A stretch of DNA of 7,680 nt from Streptosporangiaceae bacterium (lineage in GTDB: Bacteria > Actinomycetota > Actinomycetes > Streptosporangiales > Streptosporangiaceae): positions 1-7,680 of the forward strand of contig JASIGD010000364.1 of NCBI GenBank assembly GCA_030045295.1. The letters run 5' to 3'. The translations under genes and the position numbers were made by a program. This document shows, one piece after another, positions 1-5,959 of the stretch (positions within the stretch are counted from its first letter, which is position 1; each line of letters starts with the position of its first letter). A model generated the notes under the pieces. That model did not search any database. It had not been told where the DNA came from and saw only the letters and a program-made list of their open reading frames with translations.

Positions 1-1091
1 AGCCCGGTGCCCAGGGCGATGGCCAGCGCGCGCCGCGGCCCCAGCGCGGGGACGAGCCGGCCGGCCGGGCCGGACAGCGCGAACGCCCCGGCCGCCTGCG
101 GGATGAAGCACAGGCCGGTGAGCACCGGGCTGAGCCTGCGCCCGTCTTGCAGGTACAGCGTCAGTAGCAGGACCTGGGCGGCGTTGAGGGCGCCGAACGC
201 GAAGATGGTGAGGTTGGCCCCGGTGATGCCGCGGTCGCGGAGCAGGGCCAGGTCCAGCAGCGGCGCCGGGGCCCGCCGCTCCCGGATCACGAATCCGGCC
301 AGCAGCACGACCGCGGCCGCGGCCAGCAGCGCCGGCCAGGTGGCCTGCAGCGTGTCGCCGGCCCGGACGACGGCCAGCACCAGCAGCGCGACCCCGGCGG
401 TCGCGGTCAACGCGCCGGGAACGTCGAGCTGCCCGCCGCGCCGAGGGGGGTCCGGCGGCAGCAGCCGCAGCGAGGCGGCCAGCAGCGCGATGCCGATCGG
501 GACGTTGACGAAGAACACCAGCCGCCAGGTGATCTCGACGAGCAGGCCGCCCAGCACCGCGCCAGACGCGAAGCCGGCCGACACGACCGCGCCGTAGGTG
601 CCCAACGCGCGGGCGCGTTCCCGGTCCCCGGGCCAGCTGGTGACCAGCAGCGACAGGCCCGCGGGCGCCAGCATCGCCGCGCCGGTCCCTTGCACCACCC
701 GGGAGGCGATCAGCAGGCCCGGATCGACGGCCAGGCCCCCCGAGATGCTCGCCAGGGTGAACACGACCAGGCCGATCCGGTACAGCCGGGCCCGACCGCA
801 GACGTCGGCCAGCCGCCCGCCCAGCAGCAAGAACCCGCCGAACGCCACCGCGTACCCGCTGACCACCCACTGCAGCGTCGTCGTGGCCACGTGCAGGTCC
901 CGCTGGATCGACGGCAGCGCCACGTTCACGATGGTGAAATCCAGCACCACCATGAACTGCGCCATCGACAACGACAACAACAACGCGGTCCCCGCACGCG
1001 GCCCGCCCGCCACGGCCCGGCCCCCGCCGCGGCTGGTCTCGGCATCCCCGCCGCCGGCCGGGACCGGACTACCTGGGCGCGATAGGGACAT
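1..1091 (-). CDS. DHA2-family MFS drug/metabolite exporter, C-terminus off the left edge
   Basis: Predicted inner-membrane proton-coupled exporter of the DHA2 (14-helix, EmrB/QacA-like) branch of the major facilitator superfamily. The 363 visible residues begin with about 35 polar Gly/Arg-rich residues. Helix 1 then carries the DHA2 signature LDFTIVNVALP (residues 50-60). MFS motif A (GGRLADVCGR, 91-100) lies in the helix 2-3 loop, the motif-B-like RVVQGTGAAMLAPA at 131-144, the Gly-rich motif C region SAGFASGAVLGGLL at 171-184, and the family segment WRLVFFVNVPIG at 189-200. Further hydrophobic helices follow to the edge; roughly the last quarter to third is missing. The ATG at 1091 was chosen because GAGAGG lies 7 nt upstream and an in-frame stop lies about 60 nt further upstream. 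It starts 96 bp after the truncated amidohydrolase and probably shares its transcript. Family assignment is firm; substrate is unknown. A decayed relative lies at 4363-4614. Confidence 0.93.
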   Translation of the reverse strand, partial: MSLSRPGSPVPAGGGDAETSRGGGRAVAGGPRAGTALLLSLSMAQFMVVLDFTIVNVALPSIQRDLHVATTTLQWVVSGYAVAFGGFLLLGGRLADVCGRARLYRIGLVVFTLASISGGLAVDPGLLIASRVVQGTGAAMLAPAGLSLLVTSWPGDRERARALGTYGAVVSAGFASGAVLGGLLVEITWRLVFFVNVPIGIALLAASLRLLPPDPPRRGGQLDVPGALTATAGVALLVLAVVRAGDTLQATWPALLAAAAVVLLAGFVIRERRAPAPLLDLALLRDRGITGANLTIFAFGALNAAQVLLLTLYLQDGRRLSPVLTGLCFIPQAAGAFALSGPAGRLVPALGPRRALAIALGTG

Positions 1092-1187
1092 AGCCAGGCC
1101 TCTCAGCGCACACGAAGCGACCCGGACAGCCGCAGCGGTATCGGTTTCTCATGCGGACCTCTCTCCAGTTCCAGTGACGGCCTCACT

Positions 1188-1559
1188 TCACAGCCCGAAG
1201 ACCATCTGGGCGTTCAGGTGCGCGATCTTCTCCCGGTCGGCCAGCCGGTCGTTGGCCGCCCGGGTGAGCGAGACGGCCTGGTCGGCCGGAGCGAGTTGGG
1301 CGGGCGAGGTGTAGGACACGACCTGCACCTGGATGCCCGCCGCGTCCATGTTCTTGATCCGGCCGTCGCCGAGGTCAGCACCCAGCTCAAGGGCCTCCGG
1401 CATGGCCGCCACGGTCGGCCGGTGGTCATCGCGCGGCCTGGAGGCAACGTTGACCGAATTATTCAGGCCTACATAGGGTGCCTCGACCAGGACGGCAGGC
1501 CCAGCGGCTTTGTCTATCGCAGGGTCGATGGCGTGTTCTTCGACGCAGATGCTTTTCAT
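1188..1559 (-). pseudogene. Internally deleted amidohydrolase (ACMSD / gamma-resorcylate decarboxylase-like)
   Basis: A 123-residue reading frame that looks like an amidohydrolase_2 enzyme with its middle removed. The N-terminus keeps the VEEH motif (residues 6-9); in gamma-resorcylate decarboxylase-type enzymes the matching Glu-x-His supplies two metal ligands. The segment LGDGRIKNMDAAGIQVQVVS and the following ANDRLA (to about residue 106) also match the family. The frame then passes directly into ADREKIAHLNAQMVFGL-stop, which resembles the normal extreme C-terminus of these enzymes (DREKIAHxNAxxLLxL). Full-length members are about 300-360 residues, so the barrel core with the later metal His and Asp is absent. 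The deletion is in frame and there is no internal stop. The ATG at 1559 is supported by AAGGAG 6 nt upstream; an upstream ATG at 1619 has no such support. A catalytically active product is unlikely. A short folded remnant or regulatory peptide cannot be excluded. It lies between the LAL regulator and the exporter, in the same direction. Confidence 0.75.
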
Positions 1560-1565
1560 GCTCGT

Positions 1566-1571
1566 CTCCTT
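1566..1571 (-). promoter_or_regulatory. Ribosome binding site of the truncated amidohydrolase
   Basis: On the minus strand AAGGAG stands 6 nt before the ATG at 1559. This is the strongest Shine-Dalgarno sequence in the window. It fixes the start at the MKSICVEEH reading and shows that the deleted gene still has an intact translation start. Confidence 0.7.
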
Positions 1572-1644
1572 CTGTCCTTGCTTGTGAGCCTTGGCCGGGG
1601 CAGGGTGAGCGAGCGTCACGTCAGTAAGGTGATTTGCCGCGGAC

Positions 1645-1674
1645 TGCCGTCAGCCACGGCACGCCGAGACGGCG
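1645..1674 (-). terminator. Two adjacent small hairpins after the LAL regulator gene (weak terminator candidate)
   Basis: Just past the regulator's stop codon (1688) lie two back-to-back perfect stems: TGCCGT-CAGCC-ACGGCA at 1645-1661 and CGCCG-AGA-CGGCG at 1662-1674. They fall in the 128-bp gap before the next gene on the same strand. There is no T-tract, so this is not a canonical intrinsic terminator, although actinomycete terminators often lack a clear U-run. Short GC stems also occur by chance in DNA this GC-rich. If they act, they would separate regulator transcription from the amidohydrolase-exporter pair. Confidence 0.25.
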
Positions 1675-1687
1675 GGCCGGGTCTGGG

Positions 1688-4342
1688 TCAGCGCCGTCCG
1701 GCGGGTGCGAGCAGGCCGAGGGCGCGGGCGCGGGTGACGGCCTCGCTGCGCTGGTGGGTACCGAGCTTTTCGTAGAGGTGGCGGATGTGGGTCTTGATGG
1801 TGTTCGGCGAGACGTAGAGTTCGCTGGCGATGTCCGGGGCGGACAGGTTGGTCGGCAGGTAGCGCAGGACGCGGATCTCGCTGTTGCTGAGCGGTACCAG
1901 TGGCGGTTGCGACATGGCGGACGGCGCCGCGCGGGTCTTGCTGGCCAGGAGGCCGCGGATGTCGGCGAGCAGCGAGGCGTGGGCGGTGCGCTGCCGGGCG
2001 TGGCGCTGGAACAGCCCCGGCGCGGGGAATAGCAGGAACGGCAGGAGGATGCCGTCGGGTTCGGCCAGGTCGAGCACCTGTTCGAGGGCGCGGTCGGCGG
2101 CGCCGGGGTCGCCGACCGCGTCCCGGGCGATCGCCTCCAGCAGGAATGCCTGCACCAGCCAGGCGATGTTCGTTACCGGGGCTGAGCCGTCAAGGACGGG
2201 CGCCAGCACGCTGGCCGCAGCCAGCGGATCATTCTTGGCGAGCCGCAGCGTCGCCGCGGCGATGCGCATCTCGCCCTGGTTCCCCTGCTGCTCGTCCAGG
2301 TCGGCGAGGATCCGCTCGGCACGTCCGGTCTGGCCTAGCCGGGCCAGTGTTTGCAGCATGTACGCTCGCGCCGGTACCGGGCGAGGGTGGGCCGTGACGA
2401 GCAGCCGGGCCGGCCGTTCGGCGGCCTGGAAGGCGGTCAGCGCCTCGGTGTCCCGGCCGCGTGCGCGCTCGAGCATCCCGCGCGCCTGCCAGAGCATCAG
2501 CCCCGCCGCCGGTTCGGTCTTCACCCGCAGCGTCCGCTCGGCGCGATCGAGCAGCGTCTCGGCTTCCTCTAGCCGCAGCTGCCACGTCCGGATAGCACCG
2601 AGGGTCAGGTAGGCGACAGCGACGACCGGCTCGTCGGTCCAGCCGTGCGCCTGGGCCAGTTTGATCGCCTGCGTGCTCCTGTCTATCGCCTGCGTGATTC
2701 GCTCGATCGCCGGAGCGGCTGACCGGGAGCTAGCGGCCCATGCCCAGTGGGCCATGGCGCGGACCTCGAGCCAGGGCCGCCTGATCCGCCGGGCGAGGGC
2801 GACCGCTTGCTCGAGGTGGCGCTCCGCCTCGTCGATCCGCAGGGCCCACAGCTCGGCGATGCCGAGCCGGGTCAGCGCTACCGCGCGGAGGTCCTCCCAG
2901 CCTGTCTCCGCTGCTAGCAGCGTCTGTGCCTCTTTGATCGCGGCGGGGAGGTCGCCGTGTCCTTCGGCGACGGCCATCCGCAGCCTGGCCAGTTCGAGCT
3001 GGAAATGCCCGCGGCGGTCGGTCGAAACCGATGCGGACTGGCTGGCGGCCAGCGCGAGATACCGCCCGGCGGCCTCCAGCGAGCCCTGAAGCACCTCGTC
3101 GGCCGCCAGTTGCGCGGCTAGCTCCGCGTCGGCCGCGGCGGCGTCGGCCGGGAATCCGGCGAGGAGCTCATGTACCGAGCCGCCCCGCCCCTCGAGGGTG
3201 AGACCGAGAGAGTGGTCCGCAAGCAGGCGCGCGGCCAGTCTCCAGTCCTGCGCCGCCTGCGCCTGCCGGACGGCGTCCTCCGGATGCCCGTGCTCCGCGA
3301 ACCAGCCCGCGGCGGCGCGGTGCAGCCGGGTGACCTCGCCCGGTGGCGTACGCCGCAGCTCCAGCTGGAGCAGGTCGGCGAATAGCCGGTGGTAGCGGAA
3401 CCAGGACCGCCGCGCATCCAGCGACATCACGAACACGCCGGCCTCCTCCAGGTCCTGCAAGGTCCGCTCCCCGCCGCCGTCACCCGTCAGCAGGTCGGCG
3501 AGCTCGCCGCTGACCCGGTCCAGCACCGAGGTGCGCAGCAGCAGCCGCCGGACGGGCTCGTTCTGCTGTTCCAGCACCTCGGCCAGCAGGTATTCAGCCA
3601 CCGTGCGCTCGCTGCCGGAGAACTCGGCGGCGAACCGCTCCGGGTCCGGGTGCGCGGCCAGCGACAGCGCGGCCATCCGCAGCCCGGCCGCCCAGCCCTC
3701 GGTTCGCTCATACAGCATTCCCAGCGCTGGCTCGGACAGCTCGACCCCCGCCCGCTCGAACAGCGCCCGCGACTCATCCAGCGTGAACCGGAGGTCGGCG
3801 GCGCGGATCTCGGTCAGCTCGCCCTCCAGCCGCAGCCGGTGCAGGCCTAGCCGCACGTCTTGGCGGGTGGCCAGGACGAATCGCAGCTGCGGCGGCGCGA
3901 GCGTCACCAGAAGCTCCAGCTGGCGTTGCGCGTCGCCCGGCCCAAGCTCATGCAGGTCGTCGATGATCAGCCAGGTCCGGTCATCCAGCGAGGCCAGGTC
4001 CTTCAGCAGCCGTTCCACCACTGCCCAGCCGTCCAGGTCCGGTGCCGCCGTCAGGGGCCGCACCAGCGCCGCCCCCGCGGCCGTGCCTCGCAGCGCGTCC
4101 GCTACCGAGATCCAGAACCGCTGCGGTGCGCGGGCCGTGTCGTGCACAGCAACCCACGCGACGCTGTCCGCCAGGCCCGCCTCGTCGACCCAGGAGCGCA
4201 GCAGGGATGTCTTCCCGCTCCCGGGCGGCGCCGCTATCTGGGTGACCCGGGCGGCCCCGTCCAGCCTCGCTAGCAGCCCGTGGCGGGAGACGACCACGCC
4301 ACGCGCGGCGGAATCGCCGCTGCCGCAGCTTACGGCCGACAT
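1688..4342 (-). CDS. LAL/MalT-type LuxR family transcriptional regulator
   Basis: Large ATP-binding LuxR-type activator of 884 residues, the usual size for LAL/MalT (STAND ATPase) regulators. The N-terminal NTPase has Walker A APPGSGKTS (residues 38-46, Lys44), Walker B WLIIDDL (124-130, Asp128/Asp129), FVLATRQD with Arg160, RTEGWAAGL (213-221) and the MalT-family motif WFRYHRLFADLL (314-325). An Ala/Leu-rich helical region resembling TPR repeats spans about 330-790. The C-terminal LuxR helix-turn-helix starts near 818 (LSNSEIRVLRYL), with recognition helix SPNTIKTHIRHLYEKLG (845-861). In this family an inducer bound by the sensor region, together with ATP, promotes multimerisation and promoter activation. 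The ATG at 4342 is preferred over an upstream ATG at 4504, because the extra 54 residues would be Arg/Pro/Ala-rich and encoded out of frame inside an exporter-gene remnant. The RBS is only moderate (purine-rich GGGGGGAAG about 10 nt upstream). The likely targets, inferred from position only, are the downstream amidohydrolase-exporter pair. Confidence 0.93.
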   Translation of the reverse strand: MSAVSCGSGDSAARGVVVSRHGLLARLDGAARVTQIAAPPGSGKTSLLRSWVDEAGLADSVAWVAVHDTARAPQRFWISVADALRGTAAGAALVRPLTAAPDLDGWAVVERLLKDLASLDDRTWLIIDDLHELGPGDAQRQLELLVTLAPPQLRFVLATRQDVRLGLHRLRLEGELTEIRAADLRFTLDESRALFERAGVELSEPALGMLYERTEGWAAGLRMAALSLAAHPDPERFAAEFSGSERTVAEYLLAEVLEQQNEPVRRLLLRTSVLDRVSGELADLLTGDGGGERTLQDLEEAGVFVMSLDARRSWFRYHRLFADLLQLELRRTPPGEVTRLHRAAAGWFAEHGHPEDAVRQAQAAQDWRLAARLLADHSLGLTLEGRGGSVHELLAGFPADAAAADAELAAQLAADEVLQGSLEAAGRYLALAASQSASVSTDRRGHFQLELARLRMAVAEGHGDLPAAIKEAQTLLAAETGWEDLRAVALTRLGIAELWALRIDEAERHLEQAVALARRIRRPWLEVRAMAHWAWAASSRSAAPAIERITQAIDRSTQAIKLAQAHGWTDEPVVAVAYLTLGAIRTWQLRLEEAETLLDRAERTLRVKTEPAAGLMLWQARGMLERARGRDTEALTAFQAAERPARLLVTAHPRPVPARAYMLQTLARLGQTGRAERILADLDEQQGNQGEMRIAAATLRLAKNDPLAAASVLAPVLDGSAPVTNIAWLVQAFLLEAIARDAVGDPGAADRALEQVLDLAEPDGILLPFLLFPAPGLFQRHARQRTAHASLLADIRGLLASKTRAAPSAMSQPPLVPLSNSEIRVLRYLPTNLSAPDIASELYVSPNTIKTHIRHLYEKLGTHQRSEAVTRARALGLLAPAGRR

Positions 4343-4362
4343 TGCAGATTCTTCTTCCCCCC

Positions 4363-4614
4363 AGCAGCCCGCCGAGCGCCGCGCCCGACGCGAAGCCCGC
4401 CGATGCGACCTCGCCGCGGGCGCCCACGGCGCGGCTGTGTTCCCGCTTGCCGGGCCAGCAGGTGACCGGCGGGGACAGGGCCGCGGGGGCAAGGATGGCC
4501 GCACCGGCCCCCTGTACCGCCCGGGAGACGATCAGCAGGCCCGGCTGGACGGCCAGACCCCCCGGAGGTGCTCGCCGCGGTGAATACGAAGAGCCCGATC
4601 CGGTATAGCCTGGC
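4363..4614 (-). pseudogene. Decayed MFS exporter fragment, diverged copy of the exporter at 1-1091
   Basis: These 252 bases align with 541-791 of the intact exporter gene, in the same orientation, at about 81% nucleotide identity by hand count, with one extra base in the fragment. They correspond to exporter residues 101-184 (start of helix 3 to motif C). Read on the minus strand, ARLYRIGLFVFTAAST is followed by a +1 shift near the run of six G's. Past it, the exporter frame resumes with LAVQPGLLIVSRAVQGAGAA and ends SAGFASGAALGGLL. Corrected for the shift, about three quarters of residues match the intact copy. Both ends of the gene are missing. An ATG at 4638 with AGAGGA upstream opens a frame that enters the fragment, shifts, and stops at 4330, 13 bases inside the LAL gene. 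The divergence is too great for a recent tandem duplication; a paralogue or an older duplication is likelier. The fragment now forms the 5' flank of the regulator gene. Confidence 0.85.
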
Positions 4615-4690
4615 GGGGTTTGCAGCGGTCGCCACCATGGCGTTCCTCTGTTTCAGGTAGATGGACGAGCTTGCGGACGTGACGGTTGTG

Positions 4691-4705
4691 CTTCGGAACT
4701 CGAAG
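4691..4705. repeat. Hyphenated inverted repeat, candidate operator
   Basis: CTTCG-GAACT-CGAAG: perfect 5-bp arms around a 5-base spacer in the divergent intergenic region. The 15-bp size fits a dimeric regulator site, but no factor can be named from the sequence. Confidence 0.35.
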
Positions 4706-4732
4706 AGCGTTTTCGGCCACTATCCGTCCGCC

Positions 4733-4744
4733 CGCGACGTCGCG
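4733..4744. repeat. Perfect 12-bp palindrome, candidate operator
   Basis: CGCGACGTCGCG is fully self-complementary. It lies 28 bp from the inverted repeat at 4691-4705 and about 140 bp before the receiver gene. It could be a dimer-binding site for either divergent transcript. Chance occurrence is possible in GC-rich DNA. Confidence 0.35.
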
Positions 4745-4884
4745 ACATGCTAGTCAGCCGTAAAGATCATCCGCTCGAACAGAAATCGGTGGTAGGGAAT
4801 GCAGCACGGGCGCTCGGGTTGCGGCCGATGGGAATCCGGCTGGCCCTACCCCTCAGCCCGGCACGCCGATGCAATGATCAGGAC

Positions 4885-5247
4885 GTGGCTCGTTCCGCGC
4901 TGATCGTCGATGACGATCCGGACTTCCTCGGGCTCACGGCCAGGATCCTGGTCGAGCTCGGAGTCGAGGCTGTCTGGACCGCGGCGGACGCGACCCAGGC
5001 GCTGGCCGCCGTGCAGAAATCGCGGCCAGATGTGGTCCTCGTCGACATCGGGCTTCCTGACCGCGATGGGATCGATCTGGCCTACGAGCTCTCGGAGCTG
5101 CCGTGGCGACCACGAGTCGTATTGACATCGAGTGATAGCGACGCCGTCCTCGCCCTCGATCCGGACGCCGGGCGTCCAGACCTCCCGTTCCTGGGAAAGG
5201 AGGAACTCGGGAGTGACACCCTTCAGCGTGTGCTGCTAGCCCAATAG
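4885..5247 (+). CDS. Stand-alone receiver domain (single-domain response regulator)
   Basis: A 120-residue protein made only of a CheY-like receiver domain, with no output domain. The landmarks are complete: the acidic pocket DDD at residues 9-11, the phospho-acceptor Asp54 in VVLVDIGLPDRDG, the switch Thr81 in VVLTSS, and the conserved Lys105 in FLGKEEL. It should therefore accept phosphate, probably from the kinase encoded two genes downstream. The role is inferred: phosphate sink, connector, or allosteric partner through protein contact. Receiver-only genes beside a NarL regulator and a GAF kinase occur in other actinomycetes. The start is uncertain. GTG at 4885 was chosen because it begins just before the first beta strand. 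It has no proper Shine-Dalgarno sequence (AGGA is only 1 nt away), so a leaderless transcript is possible. The frame is open back to an ATG at 4747, but the extra 46 residues resemble no receiver and have no RBS. The next gene starts 27 bp downstream. Confidence 0.88.
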   Translation: MARSALIVDDDPDFLGLTARILVELGVEAVWTAADATQALAAVQKSRPDVVLVDIGLPDRDGIDLAYELSELPWRPRVVLTSSDSDAVLALDPDAGRPDLPFLGKEELGSDTLQRVLLAQ

Positions 5248-5262
5248 CCTGGGCGGATGCGC

Positions 5263-5267
5263 GGGAG
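5263..5267 (+). promoter_or_regulatory. Ribosome binding site deciding the NarL-type regulator start
   Basis: GGGAG stands 7 nt before a GTG at 5275. The competing ATG at 5257 has only GGGCGG directly abutting it, and the ATG at 5281 has this same GGGAG at 13 nt. The spacing therefore favours GTG 5275, although all three starts give nearly the same protein. Confidence 0.5.
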
Positions 5268-5274
5268 TAGCGTT

Positions 5275-5946
5275 GTGAAGATGCCGGATCCGCTGCGCGT
5301 CGTGATTGCCGAGGACGACGTTCTCTTTCGTGAGGGGATCGCGCGGCTGCTTGCGGACGCCGGATTTGACGTGGTGGGCCGGGCCGGGGACGCGGAGGAC
5401 TTTATGCGCAAGGCGCTGGCGCACCGCCCTGACGTGGCCGTCGTGGACATCCAGATGCCTCCCGGTCAGGGGGCCGATGGCATGCGCGCCGCGCTCGAGT
5501 TGCGGGCCAGGTTGCCAAAGACTGGCGTCCTCGTGCTTTCGGGGTATTACGAGGAGACCTACGCGGTGGACCTCCTCGGGGAGAGCGCAGAGGGCGTCGG
5601 CTACCTGCTGAAGGAACGAGTGGGTGAGGTCGAGACGTTCACCGATGCGGTGTCCCGCGTGGCGGCGGGAGGAACCGTGCTCGATCCTGAGGTCGTTAGT
5701 CGTATGCTCGGGCGTCGGCGCGCGCGCGGAGGGCCGCTGGCCGAGCTGACCGACCGTGAGCGCGAGGTGCTTGCCCAGCTCGCCGAGGGAAAGTCAAACC
5801 TCGGCATCGCCGAGACACTGCTTATCAGCACCGCCGCCGTGGAGAAGCACATCACGAGCATCTTTGCCAAGCTCGGCATCGAGAGCACGCCCAAAGGCCA
5901 CCGCCGGGTCCTGGCCGCGGTCACTTACCTGCGAGATTCCCGCTAG
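5275..5946 (+). CDS. NarL/FixJ-family response regulator (receiver + LuxR HTH)
   Basis: A 223-residue DNA-binding response regulator, typical length for the family. The receiver (about 7-125) has acidic residues E13/D14/D15, phospho-acceptor Asp58 in VAVVDIQMP, switch Ser89 in VLVLSGYYEE and Lys113 in YLLKERVG. After a short linker the LuxR/GerE helix-turn-helix starts at LTDREREVLAQLAEGKSN (158-175), with recognition helix STAAVEKHITSIFAKLGI (185-202). Phosphorylation by the adjacent kinase should promote dimerisation and promoter binding; the target genes are not visible here. GTG 5275 is preferred for its well-spaced GGGAG; ATG 5257 and ATG 5281 are alternatives. It lies 27 bp after the receiver-only gene, and the kinase starts 13 bp after its stop, so the three are almost certainly co-transcribed. 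Confidence 0.95.
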   Translation: MKMPDPLRVVIAEDDVLFREGIARLLADAGFDVVGRAGDAEDFMRKALAHRPDVAVVDIQMPPGQGADGMRAALELRARLPKTGVLVLSGYYEETYAVDLLGESAEGVGYLLKERVGEVETFTDAVSRVAAGGTVLDPEVVSRMLGRRRARGGPLAELTDREREVLAQLAEGKSNLGIAETLLISTAAVEKHITSIFAKLGIESTPKGHRRVLAAVTYLRDSR

Positions 5947-5959
5947 CTGGGGCGTAGCG

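Larger units (their letters stand above)
4615..4884. promoter_or_regulatory. Divergent intergenic region between the LAL locus and the two-component operon
   Basis: About 270 bases with no convincing gene. It separates minus-strand transcription towards the regulator from plus-strand transcription towards the receiver and kinase operon, so promoters for both directions should lie here or, for the regulator, inside the exporter remnant. I could not identify a clear -35/-10 pair on either strand. It contains an inverted repeat at 4691-4705 and a 12-bp palindrome at 4733-4744. A 30-codon plus-strand frame (4661-4753) and a minus-strand frame starting at 4720 are open, but I do not recognise either. 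Confidence 0.5.

Noticed and set aside
7..1314. Long plus-strand open frames rich in Ser/Arg/Pro
   Set aside because: They lie opposite the DHA2 exporter, whose minus-strand frame shows complete family motifs. The plus-strand frames are by-products of high GC content.
1605..1619. GTGA-N7-TCAC inverted repeat upstream of the amidohydrolase remnant
   Set aside because: Arms are only 4 bp, which is expected by chance. No promoter elements could be placed around it.
4343..4504. N-terminal extension of the LAL regulator to an ATG at 4504
   Set aside because: The 54 extra residues are Arg/Pro/Ala-rich and encoded out of frame inside the exporter remnant. The normal LAL N-terminus begins just after 4342.
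4532..4720. 62-codon minus-strand frame starting MAENALRV
   Set aside because: It overlaps the exporter remnant out of frame and has no recognisable homology.
4661..4753. 30-codon plus-strand ORF (starts MDELADVTVVLRNSK) in the divergent region
   Set aside because: Codon use looks plausible, but the RBS is poor, no family is recognised, and it is too short to support. It could be a remnant or chance.
4747..4884. N-terminal extension of the receiver-only protein
   Set aside because: Receiver domains begin at the ALIVDDD strand. The extra residues match no domain and there is no RBS at 4747 or at the ATG at 4828.
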